From the NCBI RefSeq assembly GCF_013488205.1, contig NZ_CP040908.1, forward strand, positions 2,792,001 through 2,856,000: a DNA stretch of 64,000 nt. Direction: 5' to 3'. Positions within the stretch are counted from its first letter, which is position 1. Every line of letters starts with the position of its first letter. Below, piece after piece: positions 34,873-42,902 of this stretch. The stretch comes from Empedobacter falsenii (GTDB taxonomy: Bacteria > Bacteroidota > Bacteroidia > Flavobacteriales > Weeksellaceae). The notes under the pieces were generated by a model that saw only the letters and a program-made list of their open reading frames with translations, was not told the origin of the DNA and ran no database searches. The translations under genes were made by a program, and so were the position numbers.

Positions 34873-34894
34873 AAGCACTTCGACGGAAGTGCTT
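34873..34894 (+). terminator. Possible terminator after rluD
   Basis: 9-bp stem AAGCACTTC/GAAGTGCTT with 4-base loop; followed only by a mixed AT run (ATCTATTTC), so it may be inefficient. Confidence 0.5.
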
Positions 34895-34931
34895 ATCTAT
34901 TTCTATATAAAAACTTACACGATTTTAATCA

Positions 34932-36167
34932 ATGAATTTTTCAGAATTAAATATAATTGAACCAATTTTAAAAGCAATTGAAGAGGCTGGATATACAGAA
35001 CCAACCGAAATTCAAGAGCAATCTATTCCTTTAGTTTTAGAAGGAAATGATATTATTGGTTGCGCGCAAACAGGAACAGGAAAAACGGCATCTTTTGCGA
35101 TTCCTATTCTACAAAACTTAACAAATTCTCCGAGTAAAAGAAGAAAAATTAGAACATTAATTTTAACGCCAACGCGTGAATTAGCCATTCAAATCAACGA
35201 AAGTTTTAAATTATATGGTAAAAATTTACCGTTAAAACATTTGGCGATTTTTGGAGGTGTTAATCAAAATCCACAAATTGGAGCCATCAAAAATGGTGTT
35301 GATATTTTAATTGCAACGCCAGGCCGTTTGTTAGATTTGATTGGACAAGGACATCTAAAAATTAATCAAATCGAGATTTTTGTTTTAGATGAAGCCGATC
35401 GTATGTTGGATATGGGGTTTGTTCATGAAATCAAAAAGATTTTAGAAATCATTCCAAAAGAAAGACAATCACTTTTCTTTTCGGCAACAATGCCAAAAAA
35501 CATTCGAAAATTTTCTCATTCAGTTCTTCGTCGTCCAAAAGAAGTCAGCGTAACACCTGTTTCTTCGACTGCCGAAACGGTTGAGCAATTTGTTTATCAT
35601 GTAGACAAAGACATGAAAGTAAAACTTTTGGTTAGCATTTTAAATGAACATCCAGAAGATCGTACTTTGATTTTTACACGAACAAAACACGGCGCAAATC
35701 GTTTGGTAAGACACTTGGAAAAGGCTGGAATTCCAGCCGCTGCAATTCATGGCGATAAATCTCAAAATGCCAGACAACGTGCTTTGAATGATTTCAAAGA
35801 AGAAAAATTAAAAGTATTAATTGCCACTGATATTGCTGCTCGTGGAATCGATATTGATCAATTACCTTATGTGATCAATTACGAATTACCGAATATTCCT
35901 GAAACATATGTACACCGAATTGGACGTACTGGTAGAGCAGGACGCGAAGGAAAAGCGATTTCTTTATGTGCTGCCGATGAAAGAGGCGATTTGGCAAATA
36001 TTGAGAAATTAATTGGTAATTATGTAACAGTGATTAAAACACCAAAAGAGTTTTATAAATTACCTGACGCGAATAGTAACAATAATAATTTCAAGAAAAA
36101 TAATACTGGTTTTAAACCAAAAAAAGATACAAAACCAAAGAATCCTCATCGAGGAAGAAGAAAATAA
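34932..36167 (+). CDS. DEAD-box ATP-dependent RNA helicase (RhlE-like)
   Basis: 411 aa. Seen in order: Q motif (GYTEPTEIQEQSIPL, residues 20-34), motif I AQTGTGKT (45-52), PTRELA, TPGR, DEAD near residue 153 (VLDEADRMLDMGF), SAT near 185, ARGID and HRIGRTGRAGR near residue 335. The C-terminal tail of about 40 residues is basic and Asn/Lys-rich (KKNNTGFKPKKDTKPKN), fit for RNA binding as in RhlE/CsdA-type cold-shock and ribosome-assembly helicases. The exact subtype is uncertain. Monocistronic, ending at a strong terminator. Confidence 0.93.
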   Translation: MNFSELNIIEPILKAIEEAGYTEPTEIQEQSIPLVLEGNDIIGCAQTGTGKTASFAIPILQNLTNSPSKRRKIRTLILTPTRELAIQINESFKLYGKNLPLKHLAIFGGVNQNPQIGAIKNGVDILIATPGRLLDLIGQGHLKINQIEIFVLDEADRMLDMGFVHEIKKILEIIPKERQSLFFSATMPKNIRKFSHSVLRRPKEVSVTPVSSTAETVEQFVYHVDKDMKVKLLVSILNEHPEDRTLIFTRTKHGANRLVRHLEKAGIPAAAIHGDKSQNARQRALNDFKEEKLKVLIATDIAARGIDIDQLPYVINYELPNIPETYVHRIGRTGRAGREGKAISLCAADERGDLANIEKLIGNYVTVIKTPKEFYKLPDANSNNNNFKKNNTGFKPKKDTKPKNPHRGRRK

Positions 36168-36172
36168 TTCAT

Positions 36173-36205
36173 AAAAAAATCACTTCGAAATGAAGTGATT
36201 TTTTT
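36173..36205. terminator. Bidirectional terminator
   Basis: 14-bp stem AAAAAAATCACTTC with its complement, 5-base loop, long T-run after it on the plus strand and A-run before it. Between the helicase and symporter genes. Confidence 0.9.
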
Positions 36206-36232
36206 TTTATATTTTTCACAGATGAGTTGAAA

Positions 36233-37393
36233 TTATTTCTCTTCAGCATATTTATCTACAATCATGCTCAATGCACCATCAGTTGTAATGTTACACGCAG
36301 TTCCAAAACTATCCTGTAATGCGAAAATAGTCAAGATTAAAGCGACTCCAGCTTCATCAAATCCTAAAACATTTGATATTAATCCTAACGAAGCGACAAC
36401 TGTTCCACCCGGAACTCCAGGTGCACCAACAGCAAAAACGCCTAAAAGCAAGACAAAAATTACCATTGTTCCAACATCTGGAATATGACCGTACAATACT
36501 TGCGAAACCGTCATTACAAAGAAAACTTCCGTCAAAACTGAACCACATAAGTGTGTATTCGAGAAAAATGGAATCGTAAAATTAGAAATCGTAGATTTAA
36601 TTACCTTACTATCATTCACCGCTTTTACCGCAACCCCCAAAGACGCCGCCGAAGACATTGTTCCAACTGCCGTTAAATAAACAGGTGGATAATATTTTAA
36701 AAGTTTGAATGGATTTGTTTTATGATAAAATCCTGCGATTGTATACATTAATGTCATCCAAATAAAATGACCAACAATAACAATCAAAATTACTTTCAAG
36801 AAAACTGGCAATTGCTTTTCAATAGAACCTTCGTAGCTTAAAATTGCAAAATTCGCAGCAATGAAAAAAGGTAAAATCGGGATCAAAACTTTGTTTACCA
36901 AAAGAATTACAATATCTTTGAATTGATCAAAAATCTTTTCTAATTCCTTCGCTTTTGTAATCAAAATTCCCATTCCCAACATCAACGAAATAACCAATGC
37001 TGTCATTACCGAAAAAATTGGCGGAATATCTAATTGAAATAAAATTTTTGGAACTTCTCGCAACGAATCAACAGAAGTTGGAATAGATAAATTTGGAATA
37101 ATTTGATAACCTGCAATCATCGAAAATAACCCCGCTCCTATAGAAGATAAATAGGCAATTAATAATGAAAAACCTACTATTTTAGCTGAGCCTTCGCTTA
37201 ATTTCGTAATTGAAGAAACAATAAAACCGATTACAATTAACGGAACCAAAAAGAAGATTAATTGTCCTGTAAAATATTTTAAGGATAAAACAATTTGAAT
37301 TGTATTTTCATTCAGATAATTTCCTAAAACCAAACCGGCAATCACACCCAAAAGCAATCGAAATAATGTATTGCTCGCAATCTTTTTTAACAT
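36233..37393 (-). CDS. Dicarboxylate/amino-acid:cation symporter (DAACS/GltP-DctA family)
   Basis: 386 aa from the ATG at 37393. Elevator-type transporter with eight TM helices and two re-entrant loops. Seen: the Ser-rich HP1 loop as GTMSSAASLGVAVK near residue 258, the HP2 region GVPGGTVVASLG near residue 325, and the substrate-binding stretch FALQDSFGTACNITTDGA near residue 355, where an Asp-rich family motif (N-x-x-x-D) is present. Cation is Na+ or H+, substrate glutamate, aspartate or C4-dicarboxylates; cannot tell which. A TTG at 37412-37414 opens a longer frame but lies inside a -7 box (TATATTTG), so it was rejected. Confidence 0.9.
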   Translation of the reverse strand: MLKKIASNTLFRLLLGVIAGLVLGNYLNENTIQIVLSLKYFTGQLIFFLVPLIVIGFIVSSITKLSEGSAKIVGFSLLIAYLSSIGAGLFSMIAGYQIIPNLSIPTSVDSLREVPKILFQLDIPPIFSVMTALVISLMLGMGILITKAKELEKIFDQFKDIVILLVNKVLIPILPFFIAANFAILSYEGSIEKQLPVFLKVILIVIVGHFIWMTLMYTIAGFYHKTNPFKLLKYYPPVYLTAVGTMSSAASLGVAVKAVNDSKVIKSTISNFTIPFFSNTHLCGSVLTEVFFVMTVSQVLYGHIPDVGTMVIFVLLLGVFAVGAPGVPGGTVVASLGLISNVLGFDEAGVALILTIFALQDSFGTACNITTDGALSMIVDKYAEEK

Positions 37394-37411
37394 TTGACAC
37401 AAAATTTGCGA

Positions 37412-37419
37412 CAAATATA
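37412..37419 (-). promoter_or_regulatory. -7 box of the symporter gene
   Basis: TATATTTG on the minus strand, with RNA start expected near 37408, leaving a leader of about 15 bases to the ATG at 37393. Confidence 0.55.
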
Positions 37420-37563
37420 AACTCTATTAATTTAATAGACTAAATATGTTTTAGAAAATATTTAAATCTCTTTACTAAATTATATGACATTAAAAAAGTA
37501 CAAAATAAAAATATACTGTCATTCTGATTTCTACAACAAGCATATTAGTTTTTCAAAATTATT

Positions 37564-38238
37564 TTAAAGTTTCACCTCTCCAACCTTAATTAATTTCTCA
37601 GAAGTAGCCAATTGATTTGGATTTGTTCCAGGTTCGTCTTGCGGAACTTCTTTTCCTTTTTTACGATAAAAATCTATCCAAAAATTATCAATAATTCCGG
37701 TTTCTTTGTTTTTAAAATTCATCGGAATTAGTTCAAAAACGTTATCATCACGAAAGGCTCTTTCCACAAAATCGGAACAATATAATTCGTCATCATTCAA
37801 AATATATAACCAATTATAAGGTTTTCCGAGCATTGTTTTAGCTTTTTCAATTGCATGAGGAATCGTTGATTGATATTCTTTTTTGAGACGATAAATAACA
37901 ATTTTATTATTCTTTTCGGTTTGAGAAATGTAAAAATGATGAATTTCCTCTCGTTGTGATCCGCCCATTGGAGCAGCGTGTAAAACAAAAATAGAATCAG
38001 CCGTTTTTTCGATCAATCCAACATGATCAAAATTGGTATCGTCATTTATTTTTGTCACTCTATTTATTGCGCCCGAAAGTTCTTCTGTTTGCGCACCAAC
38101 AAAAATCAAATCACCATTTTGAATATTTTGTAATGAAATTGAATGTTTTTCTTTTAATATTTTTGATTTTGTACAACTATTCATTTTCAATGTAAATAGA
38201 AGTAAAAAGATAGGAAATAAAACGAATATTTTTTTCAT
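37564..38238 (-). CDS. YiiX-like (permuted papain-fold) NlpC/P60-superfamily lipoprotein
   Basis: 224 aa. Hydrophobic start with Cys at residue 22 in K-M-N-S-C; the -3 position is Met rather than Leu, so lipidation is likely but not certain. The catalytic order of circularly permuted YiiX/YebB peptidases is visible: His in NFDHVGLIEK near residue 73 first, Cys in DELYCSDFVERAF near residue 155 after it. Other members hydrolyse amide or peptide bonds in the envelope; the substrate is unknown. The C-terminal 30 residues (PQDEPGTNPNQLATS) are a flexible tail. Divergent from the 120-aa membrane protein gene, starts 44 bases apart. Confidence 0.83.
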   Translation of the reverse strand: MKKIFVLFPIFLLLFTLKMNSCTKSKILKEKHSISLQNIQNGDLIFVGAQTEELSGAINRVTKINDDTNFDHVGLIEKTADSIFVLHAAPMGGSQREEIHHFYISQTEKNNKIVIYRLKKEYQSTIPHAIEKAKTMLGKPYNWLYILNDDELYCSDFVERAFRDDNVFELIPMNFKNKETGIIDNFWIDFYRKKGKEVPQDEPGTNPNQLATSEKLIKVGEVKL

Positions 38239-38281
38239 TCAGAATGAATTATTACTTTTAATCTACGAATTAACCAAAAAG

Positions 38282-38644
38282 ATGGATTTTAAAAAAATTT
38301 TGACCATATCAATTGTCGTTTTATTGATTTTAGTTGGTGTTGCAATTATTATTGGAAGTAACAAAGATCGACGTGTTTTCTTTATTGAAAGCTTCGATAA
38401 ACCAATTGAAAATGTTATTAATTCTCGTTTGGATACAGATTATTCGTACGAAATTGTAAAAGTAAAAGGTAAAACAAACGATACCATTTTGATTATTCCT
38501 TGTGAAGGTTGTCAACCGTTGAAATTATCAGGAAAAATAAACGAAAAGTTTATGAACAAATTTGGTAAAGGAAAATCGGTTATGCGTTTCGAGCCGTATA
38601 AAGCGACGGAAGGGAATTTAAAAATTATTCACAAAATTAGATAA
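38282..38644 (+). CDS. Small single-TM protein of unknown function
   Basis: 120 aa; not recognised. One TM helix near residues 5-24 (ILTISIVVLLILVGVAIIIG) with a short cytoplasmic start, then a 95-residue periplasmic domain with a C-x-x-C motif (PCEGCQPL near residue 73) and a basic C-terminus. C-x-x-C might bind metal or be redox-active (speculative). The ATG at 38282 is preceded by AAAAAG. Divergent from the YiiX-like gene, 78 bases before gcvT. Confidence 0.68.
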   Translation: MDFKKILTISIVVLLILVGVAIIIGSNKDRRVFFIESFDKPIENVINSRLDTDYSYEIVKVKGKTNDTILIIPCEGCQPLKLSGKINEKFMNKFGKGKSVMRFEPYKATEGNLKIIHKIR

Positions 38645-38681
38645 TCTTCTATTTAAGAAATTTTCCTAACAATTAATTCCT

Positions 38682-38689
38682 TATTTTTG
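38682..38689 (+). promoter_or_regulatory. -7 box of gcvT
   Basis: TATTTTTG, 33 bases before the gcvT ATG; no well-placed TTG upstream. Confidence 0.45.
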
Positions 38690-38722
38690 GGAGAATTATA
38701 AACTTATCAAAGCAAACAAACA

Positions 38723-39799
38723 ATGAAAGTAACTGCATTAAACCAAAAGCACAAAGATTTAGGTGCGAAAATGGTTCCTTTTGCTGGATATGAAATGCCA
38801 GTGCAATACGCAGGTGTTAACCAAGAACACTTTGCTGTTCGCGAAAAAGTTGGTGTTTTTGACGTTTCTCACATGGGACAATTTTTTGTAAAAGGAGAAA
38901 AAGCAACAGACTTATTACAACACTTATTGACGAATGATGTAACGAAAGTTGCCATTGGTCAAGCTCAATATAATGCAATGCCAAACGAAAAAGGAGGAAT
39001 TGTAGATGATTTAATCATTTATAAAATCTCTGAAGATGAATGGATGGCAGTTGTAAATGCATCTAACATCGATAAAGATTGGGAATGGATGAACAAACAC
39101 AATACGTTTGGTGCAGAATTAACAAACAAATCTGATGAGATGTCTTTGTTAGCTATCCAAGGTCCAAAAGCAATTGAAGCAATGCAAGCGTTGACAGATG
39201 TTAATTTGGCTGAAATTCCGTTCTATCATTTCGCAATTGGTACGTTTGCAGGTATGGAAAATGTAATTATTTCTGCAACAGGTTACACTGGTTCTGGAGG
39301 TTTCGAGATTTATTTCGCGAATGAGCAAGCAAACGAAATGTGGGACAAAGTTATGGAAGCTGGAAAATCTTTCGATATCGAGCCTTGTGGTTTAGCTTCT
39401 CGTGATACATTGCGTTTAGAGAAAGGTTACTGTTTATACGGAAATGATATCAACGATGATACAACTCCATTAGAAGCTGGTCTTGCTTGGGTAACAAAAT
39501 TGGATACAAATTTTATTTCTTCTGATATTTTGAAAGCTCAAAAAGAAGCTGGAGTTGAGAAGAAATTAGTTGGTTTCAAAATGATCGAAAGAGGAATTCC
39601 TCGCCACGATTATAAAGTTGTAGATGATAACGAAAATACAATTGGTATAGTGACTTCAGGAACGCAGTCTCCAATGTTGAAACAAGGAATTGGTTTAGCA
39701 TACGTTCATACAGATTTTGCTAAAGTTGGAACAACAATCAGAATTCAAATTCGTGATAAAAATGTATTAGCAGAAGTTGTAAAAACTCCTTTTGTTTAA
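38723..39799 (+). CDS. gcvT: Glycine cleavage system T protein (aminomethyltransferase)
   Basis: 358 aa. Transfers the methylene of the aminomethyl-lipoyl H protein to tetrahydrofolate, releasing ammonia. Seen: [18 protein letters not shown] near residue 14, the catalytic Asp in [12 protein letters not shown] near residue 49, [12 protein letters not shown] near residue 192 and [21 protein letters not shown] near residue 226. gcvH and gcvP are not adjacent, which is normal in this group. There is no glycine riboswitch in the 78-base upstream gap. Lipoyl synthase (lipA) for the H-protein cofactor is also in this window. Ends at a strong terminator. Confidence 0.97.
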   Translation: MKVTALNQKHKDLGAKMVPFAGYEMPVQYAGVNQEHFAVREKVGVFDVSHMGQFFVKGEKATDLLQHLLTNDVTKVAIGQAQYNAMPNEKGGIVDDLIIYKISEDEWMAVVNASNIDKDWEWMNKHNTFGAELTNKSDEMSLLAIQGPKAIEAMQALTDVNLAEIPFYHFAIGTFAGMENVIISATGYTGSGGFEIYFANEQANEMWDKVMEAGKSFDIEPCGLASRDTLRLEKGYCLYGNDINDDTTPLEAGLAWVTKLDTNFISSDILKAQKEAGVEKKLVGFKMIERGIPRHDYKVVDDNENTIGIVTSGTQSPMLKQGIGLAYVHTDFAKVGTTIRIQIRDKNVLAEVVKTPFV

Positions 39800-39820
39800 A
39801 ACAATATAAAGTCAAAATAC

Positions 39821-39853
39821 AAAAAAGCTTTCGAGGATTTCGAAAGCTTTTTT
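39821..39853 (+). terminator. Terminator of gcvT
   Basis: 14-bp stem AAAAAAGCTTTCGA with its complement, 5-base loop, T-run. Confidence 0.9.
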
Positions 39854-39975
39854 TATGAATTCATATTAATTGATACTTTTATAGATGTCTTTTTTAGATA
39901 AAATTAATAAAATAGATTATTAACTACGAATATTATAAAATTGTTAATATTTCTTAAAAAAAACACAACTTAGAT

Positions 39976-40006
39976 TTGTTTAAATATGATATATGTTATA
40001 TTTTTG
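39976..40006 (+). promoter_or_regulatory. Orphan promoter upstream of a candidate small RNA
   Basis: TTG at 39976-39978, 20 bases, TATTTTTG at 39999-40006. It points rightward into 75 bases that contain no long reading frame and end in an intrinsic terminator; the previous plus-strand gene already terminated at 39853. Confidence 0.6.
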
Positions 40007-40009
40007 AGA

Positions 40010-40088
40010 TAACAATATTACTGATCAGTAATACAATTAACACTAATTATGATTTTAAGATCTCTTATTTAAGAGGTCTTTTTTTATT
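40010..40088 (+). ncRNA. Candidate small RNA, about 75 nt
   Basis: Bounded by a canonical promoter (39976-40006) and an intrinsic terminator (40057-40088). The predicted transcript opens with an 18-base perfect palindrome (TATTACTGATCAGTAATA, 40016-40033) that would fold into a hairpin, then a linker of about 23 bases, then the terminator hairpin. The next plus-strand gene is more than 11 kb away, so this is not a leader. A 7-codon frame (M-I-L-R-S-L-I, 40050-40073) overlaps the terminator stem; it may be chance. Not assigned to a known RNA family. The palindrome may instead be an operator at the RNA start. Confidence 0.45.
40057..40088 (+). terminator. Terminator of the candidate small RNA
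   Basis: 10-bp stem AAGATCTCTT/AAGAGGTCTT (one G-U) with ATTT loop, followed by T-run on the plus strand only. The minus strand has no T-run, so it is not the terminator of the convergent DinB-family gene. Confidence 0.75.
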
Positions 40089-40584
40089 TAAACTTTTGAG
40101 AATCAGCACTTGGTCCATAACTAGAAGGTAAATCTATTCCCAATAAACGATAAAATACCCCTAATTGAGCGCGATGATGTGTGATTTGATTTAGTGCATG
40201 ACGAATTGCTTCATATTTTGTGAAATCTGCAAAGACAGTATCACCTGCAACAATTTTCCAATTATTATTCAATTGTTCGTCTGTTGCGTTTTTCAAGGCA
40301 TTTTCACCCGCATCGTAATCTTCGTCTAATTTCTTTTGTAAATCTTGCACAGAAGTAAAACTTGTCGGTTTATAATCTCCTGTAGCAAAATCTAATTTAT
40401 CTGTAGTTAATATTAATGCTGGCCAAGCAAATATTTCGACGATATGATTCGTCAACATTGTAATGTCCATACTTTTTTCGTGAGGTTTATATGTCGTTTT
40501 ATCCTCAGGAAATCTTGCAATAAATTCTTTAGTAATTTGATACTCGTTTTGCAATTCTTTTGCTAATAATTCTACTATTTTCAT
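40084..40584 (-). CDS. DinB superfamily protein
   Basis: 166 aa from the ATG at 40584; the frame can be extended to 40632 but the extension lacks family similarity and abuts the upstream gene's terminator. Four-helix-bundle DinB/YfiT-like fold. Seen: helix 1 IVELLAKELQNEYQITKEFI, His in TMLTNHIVEIF near residue 48, and the H-x-x-x-H pair in IRHALNQITHHRAQLG near residues 127-136; three His may bind a divalent metal as in related thiol-dependent enzymes. Function in this clade is unknown. Separate transcript between the small RNA locus and the membrane-protein gene. Confidence 0.85.
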   Translation of the reverse strand: MKIVELLAKELQNEYQITKEFIARFPEDKTTYKPHEKSMDITMLTNHIVEIFAWPALILTTDKLDFATGDYKPTSFTSVQDLQKKLDEDYDAGENALKNATDEQLNNNWKIVAGDTVFADFTKYEAIRHALNQITHHRAQLGVFYRLLGIDLPSSYGPSADSQKFK

Positions 40585-40636
40585 GTTGTTTTGATTTGTA
40601 GTTAAAAGGTACAAATTTTTGAAATAATTCATAAAA

Positions 40637-40666
40637 AAACTGCTTTACTAAATTGTAAAGCAGTTT
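40637..40666 (-). terminator. Terminator of the addA-uvrC-membrane protein operon
   Basis: 12-bp stem AAACTGCTTTAC with its complement, 6-base loop, T-run on the minus strand; directly follows the membrane-protein gene. Confidence 0.87.
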
Positions 40667-40672
40667 ATATTT

Positions 40673-41116
40673 TTAAATATCGTCTGTGTATAAATCAATA
40701 ATTGGACGAGGTTTTTTTCGCTTGATTTGAGTCAGCCAATAGACAAAAATTCCTATTCCATTTCCAAAAATAATAATCGTAATCCAGACCAAGCGATCAT
40801 CACTTTTTATCAAATTTGGATTCTTTAAAGCGTGTACAATAAAGTATACAAAAGAAATCACGCCAGTGAAAAAACTCATCAATACCAAGAAGATAAAAAT
40901 GATAAGATTTCCTAATAACGCACTCAATAACGATTTAGAACTTCCTAAATGTCCTAGCTGCGCATCGAGCGTGCTAAACATAGAATAAAAAATTCCAAAA
41001 TAACTTAACAAGCCAAGTACAAATAAAGTGATAGGAACAATTGCCAAAGTGGCTTGTAGCTTTGGATTGTTCAAAAGAGACGTTAAATCTCTGTCAATTA
41101 GTAGATTTTTCATCAT
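40673..41116 (-). CDS. Small membrane protein of unknown function downstream of uvrC
   Basis: 147 aa with three TM segments near residues 22-44, 66-95 and 110-130; the last (WITIIIFGNGIGIFVYWLT) followed by KRKKPRP recalls the PLDc_N / 'YxxW' membrane segment of cardiolipin synthases, without any catalytic domain. It overlaps the 3' end of uvrC by 23 bases, so it is translated from the same mRNA. Function unknown. Either of the first two ATG codons may be used. Confidence 0.75.
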   Translation of the reverse strand: MMKNLLIDRDLTSLLNNPKLQATLAIVPITLFVLGLLSYFGIFYSMFSTLDAQLGHLGSSKSLLSALLGNLIIFIFLVLMSFFTGVISFVYFIVHALKNPNLIKSDDRLVWITIIIFGNGIGIFVYWLTQIKRKKPRPIIDLYTDDI

Positions 41117-42902
41117 TCGAAAAATAATCTTTTATTTTTTTTGCTTTAGATTTTCCTATACAATCGGTTAATTCTAACAAAGATGCATTTTTTATTCGTT
41201 CGACCGATTTAAATTTTGTTAATAATTCTTTAATTGTTTGCGGACCGATACCTTCTATTTCTTCCAAAACCGAATTATAAGCGTTTTTGCTTCGTCGATT
41301 TCGGTGGCGTGTAATTCCAAATCGATGCGATTCATCTCGCACATGTTGAAGCACTTTCAAGGTTTCAGAATTTTTGTCCAAATATAACGGATAAGGATCA
41401 TCTGGATAATAAATTTCTTCTAAACGCTTCGCAATTCCAATCACCGAAACTTTTCCGCGTAAACCCAAACGATTAATCGATTTTAGAGCCGAACTTAATT
41501 GTCCTTTTCCACCATCAATCAAAATTAATTGAGGCAAAGATTCTCCTTCAGCCAAAACTCTCGAATATCGTCTTTCAATCACCTCTTCCATTGTTGCAAA
41601 ATCATTTGGTCCTTCTACGGTTTTTACATTGAAAATGCGATAATCTTTCTTACTTGGTTTTCCATTTTTGAACACCACACAAGCCGAAACAGGATTCGTT
41701 CCTTGAATGTTAGAGTTATCAAAACCTTCTATATGTCGAGGTTCTGTGGGTAAACGCAAATCAACTTTCATCTGATTCATGATACGATTTGTATGACGAT
41801 CAGGATCGACGATTTTAGTTTGTTTAAGCTGTTCTAAACGATAAATTCGGGTATTTTTTAACGATAAATCGACAATATGTTTTTTATCTCCAATTTTTGG
41901 AACTGTAATTTTTCTGAACGGAATTTCTAAACTCAATTCGAATGGAACATAAATTTCTTTCGAAGTTAAATTAAATCGATCTGAGAAATCAATAATTGCG
42001 CGTTCTAATAAATCTTCGTCCGTTTCGTCCAATTTCTTTTTCCATTCCTCCGTATGCGACTGTATAATTGCACCGTGATAAATTTTCATGAAATTGACAT
42101 ACGCATATTCTTCGTCCGACGTAATCGAAAAAACATCAACATTGGTAATCGTAGGCGAAACAATTGTAGAACGAGATTGATAATTCTGTAACGCTTCGAT
42201 TTTTTCTTTAATCATTTGCGCTTTTTCAAACTTCAAATCCGATGCATATTTTGTCATTTGGTTAACCAAATATTGCTTTGGTTCGTTAAATTCTCCTTTG
42301 ATGATATTACGAATTGCCGAAATTTGCTCGTTGTATTCTTCCTCGGTTTGATAAGCTTCACAAGGCCCAAGACAATTACCAATATGGTATTCCAAGCAAA
42401 CTTTGAATTTATGATTTTCGATATTTTTCTCACTCAAATCATACGAACATGTTCTTAGTTGATACAATTCTTTGATCAAACCTAACAAAACTTTCATCGC
42501 TTTTCCGTTAGAATATGGTCCAAAGTATTCCGAACCATCTTTGATAGCATTTCGAGTCGAAAAAATACGTGGAAATCGTTCATTTTTGATGCAAATCCAA
42601 GGATAGGTTTTGTCATCTCTTAACAGGATATTGTATCGTGGCTGATGCTCTTTAATCAAATTATTTTCCAACAACAACGCGTCATATTCAGAATTTACGT
42701 TGATGGTTTCGATGTTATCGATATTACTCACCAAAACACGCAAACGTTTCGAATCGTGTTGTTTATTGAAATACGAATTCACGCGACGCTTCAAGTTTTT
42801 CGCTTTACCAATGTATAACAAATCTCCTTTTTTGTTATAATACTGATAAACACCGGGTGTTTCGGGTAAACTCGCTAATTTTAATTTTACATTTTCATTC
42901 AT
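41094..42902 (-). CDS. uvrC: UvrABC excinuclease subunit C
   Basis: 602 aa from the ATG at 42902 (the codon before it is TTG, in the end of the upstream gene). Makes both incisions in nucleotide-excision repair. Seen: GIY-YIG domain (TPGVYQYYNKKGDLLYIGKA, residues about 15-35) for the 3' cut, a Cys-rich linker (CLEYHIGNCLGPC near residue 168), UVR motif (near 215), the RNase-H-like domain with DGGKGQLSSA near residue 458 for the 5' cut, and C-terminal helix-hairpin-helix repeats (EIEGIGPQTIKELLTKF). Its start overlaps the stop of the AddA-like gene (UGAUG), implying coupling between the two repair genes. Confidence 0.97.
   Translation of the reverse strand: MNENVKLKLASLPETPGVYQYYNKKGDLLYIGKAKNLKRRVNSYFNKQHDSKRLRVLVSNIDNIETINVNSEYDALLLENNLIKEHQPRYNILLRDDKTYPWICIKNERFPRIFSTRNAIKDGSEYFGPYSNGKAMKVLLGLIKELYQLRTCSYDLSEKNIENHKFKVCLEYHIGNCLGPCEAYQTEEEYNEQISAIRNIIKGEFNEPKQYLVNQMTKYASDLKFEKAQMIKEKIEALQNYQSRSTIVSPTITNVDVFSITSDEEYAYVNFMKIYHGAIIQSHTEEWKKKLDETDEDLLERAIIDFSDRFNLTSKEIYVPFELSLEIPFRKITVPKIGDKKHIVDLSLKNTRIYRLEQLKQTKIVDPDRHTNRIMNQMKVDLRLPTEPRHIEGFDNSNIQGTNPVSACVVFKNGKPSKKDYRIFNVKTVEGPNDFATMEEVIERRYSRVLAEGESLPQLILIDGGKGQLSSALKSINRLGLRGKVSVIGIAKRLEEIYYPDDPYPLYLDKNSETLKVLQHVRDESHRFGITRHRNRRSKNAYNSVLEEIEGIGPQTIKELLTKFKSVERIKNASLLELTDCIGKSKAKKIKDYFSNDEKSTN

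Noticed and set aside
38645-38722. Glycine riboswitch upstream of gcvT
   Set aside because: Only 78 bases are available, with a -7 box inside them and no riboswitch-like stems.
40016-40033. 18-base palindrome as a phage or transposon end
   Set aside because: Single copy in the window, no recombinase nearby, and its position at the start of a promoter-terminator unit is better explained as an RNA hairpin or operator.
40585-40632. N-terminal extension of the DinB-family protein
   Set aside because: It lacks family similarity and reaches into the upstream operon's terminator region.
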